The notes under the pieces: model-generated | What the model saw: the letters and a program-made list of their open reading frames with translations, nothing else | What the model was told of the DNA's origin: nothing | Databases searched by the model: none | NCBI GenBank assembly: GCA_963674625.2 | Contig: CAXXXO010000001.1 | Coordinates: 186,001 to 250,000, forward strand | Direction of reading: 5' to 3' | Length of the DNA: 64,000 bases | Origin: JALHFZ01 sp963674625 | GTDB lineage: Bacteria; Synergistota; Synergistia; Synergistales; Aminobacteriaceae | Program-made: the position numbers and the translations under genes | Part shown: positions 17,051 to 24,314 of the stretch, piece by piece | Position numbering within the stretch: the first letter of the stretch is position 1 | Layout of the letters: each line of letters begins with the position of its first letter

Positions 17051-18244
17051 ATGTCTCGACAGGTCTATCTCGATTACGCAGCCACCACATTTACGGATCC
17101 CAGGGTGGTGGAGGCAATGGCCCCCTACTTTACCCAGTCCTTCGGAAACCCGTCATCCATCTACTCCTTCTCGGAGGGCAACCGTAAAGCGATCGCCGGC
17201 GCCAGGAAACAGGTGGCCGCCGTTCTCGGATCGTCCCCCGAAGAAATCTATTTCACCGGCAGCGGGACGGAAGCGGACAACTGGGCGCTCAAGGGCATCG
17301 CCTTCAAGAACTCATCGAAGGGAAATCACATCATAACGACAAAAATAGAACATCATGCAATTCTTTATACAGGGCAATTCCTGCAGAAGAACGGATATGA
17401 CGTCACCTTTCTCGACGTGGACTCCGAGGGGAGAGTCTCTCTCGAGGCCCTCAAAAATGCAGTTACCGACAAGACCGTCCTCGTCTCGGTGATGTTCGCG
17501 AATAATGAAATAGGGACAATTGAACCCATAGCTGAAATAGGGGCCTTCTGCAGAGAGCGGGGAATTTATTTCCACACCGACGCCGTTCAGGCAACGGCCC
17601 ATGTCCCCATCGATGTGAAGGCCATGAACATAGATCTTCTCTCCCTCTCGGCCCACAAATTCTATGGCCCCAAGGGCGTGGGAGCTCTCTACATAAAAAA
17701 GGGCGTCAAAATCGAGAATTTCATCCATGGCGGCGGCCAGGAACGGGGACGCCGGGCCAGCACGGAGAACGTTGCGGGGATAGTGGGCCTGGGGGCCGCC
17801 ATCGAGCTCGCCTCCTCCAGAATGAAGAGCGCCTCGGAGCGGATCTCCCGTCTTCGGGACATGCTCATAGACGGTGTGATGAAAGCCGTTCCCCACACAA
17901 AACTGAACGGCGCACCCTCCGGAGAGCGTCTTCCCAACAACGCCAATTTCAGCTTCATCGGCATCGAGGGGGAAACCCTGCTCCTCGACCTCGACCGGGC
18001 GGGAATCTACGGCTCCACGGGAAGCGCCTGCTCATCCGGTTCTCTCGATCCCTCCCACGTTCTCATGGCCATAGGGCTTTCCCATGAACTGGCCCACGGC
18101 TCTCTCCGTCTCACCCTCGGGGAGGAGACCACGGAAGAAGATATACAGTATGTTCTTTCGGTTCTTCCGGGCATCGTGAAGCAGCGGCGGGAGATGTCCC
18201 CCCTGTGGGAGGACTACATGAAGAGCCTCGATAAAGGACGGTGA
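17051..18244 (+). CDS. Cysteine desulfurase (NifS/IscS family)
   Basis: 397 residues. VYLDYAATTFTDPRV at the N-terminus, the PLP lysine in LSAHKFYGPKGVGALY (about residue 206), and the mobile catalytic-Cys loop STGSACSSGSLDPSHVL (Cys about 327). It takes sulfur from L-cysteine as a persulfide and hands it to the IscU-type scaffold encoded next. It starts 22 bases after the regulator gene with GGAGC in the SD position. The loop type is that of class I (NifS/IscS) enzymes. Confidence 0.94.
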   Translation: MSRQVYLDYAATTFTDPRVVEAMAPYFTQSFGNPSSIYSFSEGNRKAIAGARKQVAAVLGSSPEEIYFTGSGTEADNWALKGIAFKNSSKGNHIITTKIEHHAILYTGQFLQKNGYDVTFLDVDSEGRVSLEALKNAVTDKTVLVSVMFANNEIGTIEPIAEIGAFCRERGIYFHTDAVQATAHVPIDVKAMNIDLLSLSAHKFYGPKGVGALYIKKGVKIENFIHGGGQERGRRASTENVAGIVGLGAAIELASSRMKSASERISRLRDMLIDGVMKAVPHTKLNGAPSGERLPNNANFSFIGIEGETLLLDLDRAGIYGSTGSACSSGSLDPSHVLMAIGLSHELAHGSLRLTLGEETTEEDIQYVLSVLPGIVKQRREMSPLWEDYMKSLDKGR

Positions 18245-18249
18245 CCGGT

Positions 18250-18687
18250 ATGTACAGCGAAAAAGTGCTCGACCATTTTCAGAACCCCAGGAACGTCGGG
18301 GAAATAGAGAATCCTGACGGCGTAGGCCAGGCGGGAAACCCCAAGTGCGGGGACATCATGAAGATCTATCTTCGGGTAGAGAACGACGTCATCAAGGACA
18401 TCAAGTTCAAGACCTTCGGCTGCGCTTCAGCCATAGCTTCATCGAGCATGGCCACGGAACTCGTGAAGGGAAAGACCGTCGAGGAAGCATGGAACCTCAC
18501 GAACCGTGCCGTTGCGGAAGCACTGGACGGACTGCCCCCGGTGAAAATGCACTGCTCCGTTCTCGCCGAGGAAGCCATCCACGCCGCCATCAACGACTAC
18601 CGCAGAAAGAAGGGGCTTCCGGTGGATGAAGAGGAAAGCCACGACGAAATCCTCGAACACCACCTTCACGGGGCCGACGAGGAATAG
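18250..18687 (+). CDS. Fe-S cluster scaffold protein IscU/NifU-N type
   Basis: 145 residues from the ATG at 18250 (MYSEKVLDHFQNPRNVG), which sits about 8 bases after AAGGACGG; an earlier GTG at 18241 overlaps the previous stop. The three cluster-binding Cys are present: GNPKCGD, KTFGCASAIASSS, and MHCSVLAEEAI. There are no C-terminal NifU domains, so it is a stand-alone scaffold. It is the last gene of the Rrf2-desulfurase-scaffold operon and is followed by a hairpin at 18706-18748. Confidence 0.93.
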   Translation: MYSEKVLDHFQNPRNVGEIENPDGVGQAGNPKCGDIMKIYLRVENDVIKDIKFKTFGCASAIASSSMATELVKGKTVEEAWNLTNRAVAEALDGLPPVKMHCSVLAEEAIHAAINDYRRKKGLPVDEEESHDEILEHHLHGADEE

Positions 18688-18705
18688 CCTCTTTCAAAGG
18701 ATAAC

Positions 18706-18748
18706 CAGAAGCCCCGGGAAGAAATTCGTTTTTTCCCCGGGGCTTCTG
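18706..18748. terminator. Terminator shared by iscU-like gene and the opposite small ORF
   Basis: Stem CAGAAGCCCCGGGAA with TTCCCCGGGGCTTCTG around a T-rich loop, lying between the iscU-like stop and the stop of the convergent 68-residue gene. Confidence 0.75.
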
Positions 18749-18749
18749 A

Positions 18750-18956
18750 TTATCGCGTTCCCTCGAAGGGACCCCGCCACCGCATCTCCGAGAAGGAAGG
18801 AGAAGGTTCCGGTACTTCGGGCTTTCTCGAGGCGCTGAACCCTTCAAAAGGGCCTCTCCAGCTTATACTGAAGAGCTCCTCGAGGTGGCGGTCGTCTCTC
18901 CGGTAAAATTCACTCGTCCCATTCAGCTCCGTAGGATGTTCCTGTCTCTTTTTCAT
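18750..18956 (-). CDS. Small hypothetical protein with repeated WRGPFEG motif
   Basis: 68 residues. Support for being real: AAAGGAG lies 9 bases before the ATG, and the stop directly abuts a shared terminator hairpin. The protein is hydrophilic, with no signal or membrane segment, and contains WRGPFEG twice (about residues 33-39 and 60-66) in a Pro/Ser/Glu-rich second half. The twin motif suggests short linear binding sites. I do not recognise the family. Its own promoter is not obvious; it could be reached by read-through from the 28-codon unit upstream. Confidence 0.55.
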   Translation of the reverse strand: MKKRQEHPTELNGTSEFYRRDDRHLEELFSISWRGPFEGFSASRKPEVPEPSPSFSEMRWRGPFEGTR

Positions 18957-19007
18957 TCTTCACCGCTCCTTTCAGAATTGCCGTGGCCGCATGAGAAACT
19001 GAAAAAA

Positions 19008-19040
19008 AACCGGGGACCTCTGGAAGAGAGGTCCCCGGTT
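19008..19040 (-). terminator. Intrinsic terminator of the 28-codon gene
   Basis: A perfect 14-bp stem (AACCGGGGACCTCT and complement) with a 5-base loop; read on the minus strand it is followed by eight T residues (19001-19008). It ends a transcription unit of about 190 bases. Confidence 0.9.
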
Positions 19041-19059
19041 CCGGTTTCGAGTATGCGGC

Positions 19060-19146
19060 TTACTTGCCGAACCCGCCGGAAGGGGGACCGCTCATAATAA
19101 CGAGGACAAGGAGAAGCATGCTGACCTGTCGGGCATTTTCTCTCAT
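19060..19146 (-). CDS. 28-residue small membrane-like peptide
   Basis: A 29-codon frame including stop. The peptide begins MRENARQVS, has a short hydrophobic core LLLVLVIM, and ends SGPPSGGFGK, with no Cys. GGAAAGGAA lies about 11 bases before the ATG, a good promoter with exact 17-base spacing is at 19197-19225, and a strong intrinsic terminator follows 20 bases after the stop. That complete unit argues against chance. It may be a single-pass membrane peptide or a leader peptide, or the RNA itself may be the product. It is too short for ordinary gene callers. Confidence 0.55.
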   Translation of the reverse strand: MRENARQVSMLLLVLVIMSGPPSGGFGK

Positions 19147-19196
19147 AATCGCGTCCGTTCCTTTCCGGCACAAAGCCTGTCTGAATATTGCGTAGG

Positions 19197-19225
19197 ATGA
19201 TACCCCTTTTTTTTCGCCCTGTCAA
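19197..19225 (-). promoter_or_regulatory. Strong sigma70-type promoter of the 28-codon unit
   Basis: On the minus strand: TTGACA (19225-19220), 17-base spacer containing an A-run, TATCAT (19202-19197). Predicted start near 19190. Confidence 0.75.
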
Positions 19226-19253
19226 GGGTTATTGCAAATTAAATTCAAAAACT

Positions 19254-20018
19254 TCAGTGTGGGTTTTCCCCCTGCTCTTTTTCCGCCTTTTTGCGGTGGA
19301 AGAAGGCGAAGGAGATGACCTTTTTCGGGCATACGTCCGCGCAGGCTCCGCAGGAGATGCATTCCGGCGACGCCATTTTTTCCTCCCTCACCATCCGGTT
19401 CACGTCGAGGCTCATGGGGCAGTTTTTCGTGCAGAGTTTGCAGTCGATGCATTTTTCGCTCTCCGCCTCGAGGTGAAGGTGGGGGAGGTGCAGCTTTCGC
19501 GCGGCGGATTTACCAGCGATCATGAAGGGAGCAAGCAGGCATCCGTAGCGGCAGAAGGGCCTTCTTCCCAGGGCGAGGGAGAGAAAGACCATGCCCCCCA
19601 TGGCGATATAGAACATAAGGTAGGAAAGGGGTGTTCCGAGGGAAAACCCTCCCGGTATGCCGAAGAGGGGGTCCACCGAGAGAATTCCCCCCGCCCGGAG
19701 GAAAAGAAGTACAAGGGCTCCAAGCCAGAGGGCGGCGATGCCGTACTTGATGAGATCATACCGTCCTCCTTTCAGCCTCCGGTCGTTTGCGGGAAAGAGG
19801 GCTTCCTGCACCGCCCCCCCGGGACAGATCCATCCGCAGAATATCCGGCCGGCGAAAAAAGCGAGAAGGGCAGACAGGCCGACGAAGATAAGACTCGCCG
19901 TGACAATGCCCCTGGCCGCCCCCTGCAGGGTCAGAACGGGGGAGAGATAGAACATGGTGACGGGAAGGGACAGGATGAAGATTACGAGAAGGGCCTTCCG
20001 AAGATTTTGTCTTTTCAT
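19254..20018 (-). CDS. Membrane 4Fe-4S polyferredoxin (NapH/RdxA-like)
   Basis: 254 residues from the ATG at 20018 with AGGAGG 7 bases upstream (an open frame reaches 20063 without a ribosome site). About five membrane helices carry CGWICPGGAVQE and CRYGCLLAPF motifs on loops, and the C-terminal part has two classic 4Fe-4S sets: CIDCKLCTKNCP and CISCGACADVCP. This is the layout of NapH/CcoG/YccM-like electron carriers that pass electrons from membrane donors to periplasmic or cytoplasmic partners. No partner gene is adjacent. Its promoter overlaps a palindrome like those bound by CsoR/CstR repressors, so copper or persulfide control is possible. Confidence 0.85.
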   Translation of the reverse strand: MKRQNLRKALLVIFILSLPVTMFYLSPVLTLQGAARGIVTASLIFVGLSALLAFFAGRIFCGWICPGGAVQEALFPANDRRLKGGRYDLIKYGIAALWLGALVLLFLRAGGILSVDPLFGIPGGFSLGTPLSYLMFYIAMGGMVFLSLALGRRPFCRYGCLLAPFMIAGKSAARKLHLPHLHLEAESEKCIDCKLCTKNCPMSLDVNRMVREEKMASPECISCGACADVCPKKVISFAFFHRKKAEKEQGENPH

Positions 20019-20053
20019 GGTGCAGCCTCCTGTAATAAAATTTTCTGCTGTAA

Positions 20054-20082
20054 AGTATATCATACCTCAGGGGGGTATGATA
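20054..20082 (-). promoter_or_regulatory. Promoter/operator of the polyferredoxin gene with CsoR/CstR-like palindrome
   Basis: A perfect 9-bp inverted repeat TATCATACC-7 bases-GGTATGATA at 20058-20082. Read outward it has the ATACC...GGGTAT form with a G-run seen in CsoR/CstR-family operators. It overlaps a minus-strand -10 box TATACT (20059-20054) and its spacer, so a bound protein would block transcription. The regulator gene is not in the window. Confidence 0.5.
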
Positions 20083-20094
20083 AGAAATGAACAC

Positions 20095-20489
20095 GGCCTA
20101 ACGAAATCCGCAGGTCAGAGTACATTCCCGCCGGCAGACGAGAGGAGCGTCTTTTTGCTCCTTGTTTCTAGACGGGTGATTTCTCTAGTGCACCTCTGGA
20201 CCGTCGGTTCATATTGTCATCCATGACACCGTCGTGAGCGAACAGCACGACTCGCAAAGCTCACCGGCTGCCTGCTTGTGAAACCGACATTTTTGGCGGC
20301 TCCCAAGCCAGGCGAGGTTCCCGGCAGCATCCGGGAACCTGCTCAAAACTGCGGATTCGGGGCTGAATTTTGCAGAAGAGGCTGATCTTTTTCCTGGAAG
20401 AAAAGTTTTAATGGTTTTCCCCATGTTTTTTTTCCGGCAATAGCGTAAAATAAGAAAACATTTCCCGCACCGGGGAGGGAGGACATTTC
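20095..20489. other. Gene-free stretch with strong secondary structure
   Basis: No convincing gene in either strand. It contains a 7-bp closing stem GTCGGTT/AACCGAC (20203-20209 with 20282-20288) enclosing hairpins GTCAT/ATGAC (20216-20227) and GTCGTG/CACGAC (20231-20251), then a perfect 10-bp hairpin AGGTTCCCGG/CCGGGAACCT (20315-20340). It could be a structured RNA or the leader of the gene at 20493, or the remains of an intergenic repeat. It does not match tRNA, tmRNA, SRP RNA or RNase P landmarks that I know. Confidence 0.45.
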
Positions 20490-20492
20490 TTG

Positions 20493-20768
20493 ATGGAGCA
20501 CGTTTCCGCAATCATCACCCGTTTCATACGGCAGAACATGGAAGAAAGAGGTCTTGTTCTGTATTTTACCGATGACGACAAGCTGCTGGCCATGGACGAA
20601 AATTACGAGACGCAGTTCAAGTTCGACCTGGTCTTTTCCGACAACGATTTCAGCTGCCAGCTGCTCACCCGGGGCGAGAAAGGTCTGCAGATGCGCGAAC
20701 GGTTCAATATTTCCTGGACGAATGCGAAGGGAATCCGGGAGTTCATGGAGTTTATCCGGAATATCTGA
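20493..20768 (+). CDS. Hypothetical protein
   Basis: 91 residues starting at the ATG 9 bases after GGGAGGGAGGA; a TTG one codon earlier is an alternative. The sequence is mixed alpha/beta with a YFTDDDKLLAMDENYETQFKFDLVFSDND stretch in the middle rich in Asp and aromatic residues, no membrane segment and no Cys pair (one Cys). I do not recognise a domain. It lies 14 bases upstream of msrB and is probably co-transcribed with it. Confidence 0.7.
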   Translation: MEHVSAIITRFIRQNMEERGLVLYFTDDDKLLAMDENYETQFKFDLVFSDNDFSCQLLTRGEKGLQMRERFNISWTNAKGIREFMEFIRNI

Positions 20769-20782
20769 AAGAAGGTGAAGAA

Positions 20783-21259
20783 ATGAGCCATGGAATGACG
20801 GCCCTTCTCCTTGCGGGACTGCTTATCTTTCTTCCTGCAGCGGGAGCGATGGCCGCTTCTCCGGAGAGAGTGGAAAAAACGGACAGCGAATGGAAGGCCC
20901 TGCTGACCCCTGAACAGTATGAAGTGACCCGGAAGCATGGAACCGAGCGGGCCTTCTCGGGGGAATACGACGATTTTTACGAAAAGGGAAAATACGCCTG
21001 CGTCGGCTGCGGCGCAATCCTTTTCACCTCGGAGGAAAAGTTCCACTCCGGGTCGGGGTGGCCCAGCTTCTGGGATATCGCCCCCGATGCCCCGATCGGG
21101 ACGACGAAGGATACCTCCTGGGGCATGACGAGGACGGAAGTGCACTGTTCCCGGTGCGACGCCCACCTCGGGCATCTCTTCGACGACGGGCCCAAGCCCA
21201 CGGGAAAGCGGTACTGCATCAACTCCGTCGCGCTCAAGTTCATCCCCGAGTCGAAATAG
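20783..21259 (+). CDS. msrB: Exported peptide-methionine (R)-S-oxide reductase MsrB
   Basis: 158 residues with a signal peptide (hydrophobic stretch about 5-24, cleavage near AMAA-SPE), so the enzyme acts in the periplasm. Zinc-binding pairs CVGC and CSRC, the core GSGWPSFWD, and the catalytic Cys in RYCINSVALKF near the C-terminus are all present. It reduces the R form of oxidised methionine in envelope proteins. There is no fused MsrA domain. A strong terminator follows. Confidence 0.93.
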   Translation: MSHGMTALLLAGLLIFLPAAGAMAASPERVEKTDSEWKALLTPEQYEVTRKHGTERAFSGEYDDFYEKGKYACVGCGAILFTSEEKFHSGSGWPSFWDIAPDAPIGTTKDTSWGMTRTEVHCSRCDAHLGHLFDDGPKPTGKRYCINSVALKFIPESK

Positions 21260-21293
21260 CCTGAAACAGAAGAAACAGCCGGCCCAAGAAGCT

Positions 21294-21336
21294 GCCCCCC
21301 GAGTTGGACGAGAAAGTTCAACCGGGGGGCTTTTTT
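21294..21336. terminator. Intrinsic terminator after msrB
   Basis: GCCCCCC/GGGGGGC stem with an inner GTTG/CAAC pair and six T residues (21331-21336); it also lies just past the stop of the convergent larE gene. Confidence 0.85.
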
Positions 21337-21358
21337 GTGATCCGGCGGAGCAACCGGA

Positions 21359-22204
21359 CTATTCTTTTTCAGAAGCTTCGCTGCCGGGGATCAGTTCGTT
21401 CATGCTCCCCATTCGGTATCCTGCGAGGTCAAGGGCAGCGAAGGAAAATCCAAGGGCCGCCAGGGCCTCCCCTATTTTTTCAGCTGTTTCCGGAGCGGCG
21501 AGAAAGGGGAGAAGTTCGGAGGGCGCCTCGATCCGGGCCAGAAAACCGTGATGGCGGAGGCGGATCTGGGTATTTGCGGGGCAGAAGGTCCTCAGGATCT
21601 CCTCTCCAAGTTCGACCTGCTTCAGAGCCTTTTCCGTGAGAGGAATTCCGTAGGCTATCCGGCTGGCGAGACAGGCCGAGGAGGGTTTTTCCCAGGAGGG
21701 GAGCCCCCACTTCCGGGACAGGCTTCTGATATCCTCTTTGGTGAACCCCGCTTCCAGGAGAGGACTGCGCACTCCCTTCAGATCGGCGATGGCCCTCATG
21801 CCGGGTCTGTAGTCTGCCAGGTCGTCCCGGTTGGATCCGTCGAGGACCCAGGGGATGTTCTGTTCCTTCGCCCAGGCCAGCAGGGACTCGAAGCGGAATT
21901 TTTTGCAGTGGAAGCACCTCTCGGAGTCGTTGGCCGCAAAGGCCGGGTCTTCAAGCTCGGAAAGATGCACAAAGACATGCCTGATGCCTATCTTCTTCCC
22001 GTAGGCTTCCGCATCTGCCAGTTCCCGGTCCGGCAGGGTCGGGGAGACCACCGTCACGGCCAGGACGTTCTCTCCCATCGCCCGGAAAGCCGCAGCGGCA
22101 AGGAGGGTACTGTCCACCCCTCCCGAGAAGGCCACAACAGCCCGGTCCAGTTCCTTCAGAATCGCAAAAAGCCCTTCCGTTTTGTTTTCAATACTTCCCT
22201 TCAT
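21359..22204 (-). CDS. larE: ATP-dependent sacrificial sulfur transferase LarE
   Basis: 281 residues of the PP-loop ATPase family. The ATP loop is FSGGVDSTLL (residues 26-35), with SERCFHCKK near residue 95 and PSSACLASRI with Cys178, the position of the sacrificial cysteine in Lactobacillus LarE. The protein adenylates and thiolates the pyridine dicarboxylic acid precursor of the nickel-pincer cofactor of lactate racemase-type enzymes. larB, larC and larA are not in the window, so the pathway must be completed elsewhere. It is divergent from mnmA with 51 bases between. Confidence 0.88.
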   Translation of the reverse strand: MKGSIENKTEGLFAILKELDRAVVAFSGGVDSTLLAAAAFRAMGENVLAVTVVSPTLPDRELADAEAYGKKIGIRHVFVHLSELEDPAFAANDSERCFHCKKFRFESLLAWAKEQNIPWVLDGSNRDDLADYRPGMRAIADLKGVRSPLLEAGFTKEDIRSLSRKWGLPSWEKPSSACLASRIAYGIPLTEKALKQVELGEEILRTFCPANTQIRLRHHGFLARIEAPSELLPFLAAPETAEKIGEALAALGFSFAALDLAGYRMGSMNELIPGSEASEKE

Positions 22205-22219
22205 TTCGCCACCCCTCCC

Positions 22220-22248
22220 TTGTGACCCTGTACGCTCTATTCTATACT
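22220..22248 (+). promoter_or_regulatory. Promoter of mnmA
   Basis: TTGTGA (22220-22225), 17-base spacer, TATACT (22243-22248). The predicted start, around 22255, falls on the ATG at 22256, so that ATG would be leaderless. Confidence 0.55.
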
Positions 22249-22255
22249 ACTTACG

Positions 22256-23302
22256 ATGCTCCGGCATGCGGCGAAGACCGGGGCGTTCCATCCTCCGGAG
22301 GTGCTTGCCCTGATCATACGGCCGTCTTCCCTTCCCCCTTTCATCTCCTCCGAACGCTCCTCCGCCGTCGCCGTGCTGCTGAGCGGCGGGGTGGACAGCG
22401 CCGTGGCCGCGTGGATGCTGAAAAACTCCGGAAGAGTGGTTCTTGCCTTGACAATGAACCTTCCCGGCAGGAAGGAAAGCGAAACCGGAGACGCTGCCGC
22501 AGTGGCGGAATTTCTTTCTCTTCCCCACTATATCGTAGAAATGGACGAGGAATTTCGCCGGATCGTGATCGACCCCTTTGCGGAATGCTACCTTTCAGGA
22601 AAAACGCCGAATCCCTGCGTGCTCTGCAATGAAAAGCTCAAGTTCGGTCTTCTCTGGGAGGAACTGGAGAAGCTCTTCGGTCCTCTGAGTCTCGCCACGG
22701 GACACTACGCCCGGGTGGCGGAAAGAAAGGGAGGATTCGCCCTTGCCCGGGGAATCGACCGGGACAAGGACCAGAGCTACTTTCTTTCAGGTCTTTCGAG
22801 GGAGCGGCTTCCCCGCCTTCTTCTTCCCCTGGGGAACAGGACGAAGGACGAGGTCAGGGAAATGGCCCGGTCTGCCCGTCTTCCCGCAGCGGAGAAGACG
22901 GAGAGCATGGAGCTCTGTTTCGCCGGGGAGGGGGACTACCGCTCCCTTCTGGAAGGGGAGAGCATCCCCGGCGTCATCGTCGATGAAGAGGGAAATACCC
23001 TGGGAACCCACGGGGGAATTCTTCATTTTACCGTGGGGCAGCGCAAAGGACTCGGAATCGCCTCCCGGGAGGGCCTCTACGTGCTGCGGCTGGACCGGGA
23101 AGGCAACCGGGTCGTGGTGGGCCCCCGGGAACGGGCCTGTTCCAGGAATGTCGCCGCAGAGAGGGTGAACCTCCTCCTGCCGGAGGAATTAAGGCTTTGC
23201 GTTCCTCTTCGGGGCAAGTGCCGGTCGAAGGGAGAACCGGCACCCTGCACCCTCCTGAACTGCGGGGACGGAAGGATGATGGTGCGGTTCGATGAACCCT
23301 AG
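22256..23302 (+). CDS. mnmA: tRNA-specific 2-thiouridylase MnmA, interrupted near the C-terminus by TAG
   Basis: 348 residues up to a TAG at 23300. The family core is clear: LLSGGVDSAVAAWML (PP-loop), NPCVLCNEKLKFG with the first catalytic Cys, LATGHYARV, KDQSYFL, and the second Cys in MELCFAGEGDYRSLL. It puts the sulfur on U34 of Lys/Glu/Gln tRNAs. The TAG falls inside the C-terminal beta-barrel at FDEP-stop-FAPAPGQ, where the family usually has Gln; the same frame continues for 35 codons. The N-terminus is also unclear: the ATG at 22256 adds about 30 residues and would be leaderless, while GGAGGT at 22297 precedes a possible CTG start at 22310. It may be a mutated or read-through gene. Confidence 0.85.
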   Translation: MLRHAAKTGAFHPPEVLALIIRPSSLPPFISSERSSAVAVLLSGGVDSAVAAWMLKNSGRVVLALTMNLPGRKESETGDAAAVAEFLSLPHYIVEMDEEFRRIVIDPFAECYLSGKTPNPCVLCNEKLKFGLLWEELEKLFGPLSLATGHYARVAERKGGFALARGIDRDKDQSYFLSGLSRERLPRLLLPLGNRTKDEVREMARSARLPAAEKTESMELCFAGEGDYRSLLEGESIPGVIVDEEGNTLGTHGGILHFTVGQRKGLGIASREGLYVLRLDREGNRVVVGPRERACSRNVAAERVNLLLPEELRLCVPLRGKCRSKGEPAPCTLLNCGDGRMMVRFDEP

Positions 23303-23410
23303 TTCGCCCCGGCCCCGGGGCAGCGTCTCGTGCTCTATGATGAAGCGGACTGCGTCGTCGCGGCGGGGGACATTGCAGAAAAGGGGGAGGAACAAAAATG
23401 GACGGATTGA
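23303..23410 (+). other. In-frame continuation of mnmA beyond the TAG
   Basis: 35 sense codons followed by TGA, beginning FAPAPGQRLVLYDEA and then DCVVAAGDI. This is the conserved end of MnmA (PGQ...V.Y....V..GG.I). With it the protein would be 384 residues, the normal full length. It overlaps the start of the next gene by 13 bases. Confidence 0.8.
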
Positions 23411-24210
23411 TCGCCCGACGCCTTTCGGCGCTCTATGAAGAGGGACGCCGGGGGGTGCTGTGCATCGTGGCGGAGGAGGAGGGGTCTACGCCCCGGAGCG
23501 CCGGTTCAGCCATGCTCGTCTACCCCGACGGCTCCATAGAAGGGACCGTGGGGGGCGGAATCATGGAACACAGGGTGATCGAAGAGGCCCTCGGAATGCT
23601 TTCAAAAGGGTCCGCCCCCCTGCTGCACCGGGAAAATCTCACCGCCGACGAAGCGGCCCTCGACGGGGCCGTCTGCGGCGGAACCCTGGCCGTCTATCTC
23701 GAGGTCATCGGCAGGAGCCGGGAGCTCGTCATCTTCGGCGCAGGGCACGTTGGACGGGCCCTCGCCAGGGCAGCGGATATGGCGGGGTTCCAGGTCACCG
23801 TCTGGGATGAGCGGGAGGAATTCGCGAATCCTGAAAACATCCCCTGGGGGAGAACGGTCTGCTGCTCCCTGGAGAAATTCTTTGCGGAGAAAGAGCGGTT
23901 CCACGGGCGGACGAGCGTCGTGGCCGTCACCAGGGGGCATGCCCTCGACGCCGAGGTGGTGCGTCTTCTCGAGGGACTTCCCCTTGCCTACCTCGGGATG
24001 ATCGGCTCGAGAAAGAAGATCGCCTTCGTACGGCAGCGTCTTCTCGACAGCGGAGTTTCCGAGTCCCACCTTGACCGGATCTATCAGCCCGTGGGCCTGC
24101 CCATCGGAGCGGAGACCCCCGAGGAGATTGCGGTCTCCGTGCTCGCCGAGATCATAGCCGCCGACCGGGGGGCCGACGTGGCGGCCCTTCGGGGGGAGAA
24201 GAGTCAGTAA
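23398..24210 (+). CDS. XdhC-family molybdenum hydroxylase accessory protein
   Basis: 270 residues. N-terminal XdhC/CoxI domain: EEEGSTPRSAGSAMLVYPDGSIEGTVGGGIME, with a Cys in GAVCGGTLAVYLE; then an XdhC Rossmann domain: LVIFGAGHVGRALARAADMAGFQVTVWDERE and PLAYLGMIGSRKKI. The family protects or sulfurates the molybdenum cofactor for xanthine dehydrogenase-type enzymes, and is often found in selenium-dependent molybdenum hydroxylase clusters. No hydroxylase gene lies nearby, but LarE and MnmA, both sulfur-transfer enzymes, are adjacent. GGGGAGG precedes the ATG. Confidence 0.87.
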   Translation: MDGLIARRLSALYEEGRRGVLCIVAEEEGSTPRSAGSAMLVYPDGSIEGTVGGGIMEHRVIEEALGMLSKGSAPLLHRENLTADEAALDGAVCGGTLAVYLEVIGRSRELVIFGAGHVGRALARAADMAGFQVTVWDEREEFANPENIPWGRTVCCSLEKFFAEKERFHGRTSVVAVTRGHALDAEVVRLLEGLPLAYLGMIGSRKKIAFVRQRLLDSGVSESHLDRIYQPVGLPIGAETPEEIAVSVLAEIIAADRGADVAALRGEKSQ

Positions 24211-24314
24211 AGGCGCATTTGATTTTTTCCTCCCGGGGTTTTGCGGAGAGAAAAAAGGTTGTACAATGAAACGTCAGTATTGGTTCAATTTCAGGAAAGA
24301 AAGCGGGTGAGATC

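Noticed and set aside
20203..20340. Possible tRNA, tmRNA, SRP RNA or RNase P RNA
   Set aside because: No T-loop consensus, CCA end, tag frame, or conserved SRP or RNase P core sequences are present; kept only as an unassigned structure.
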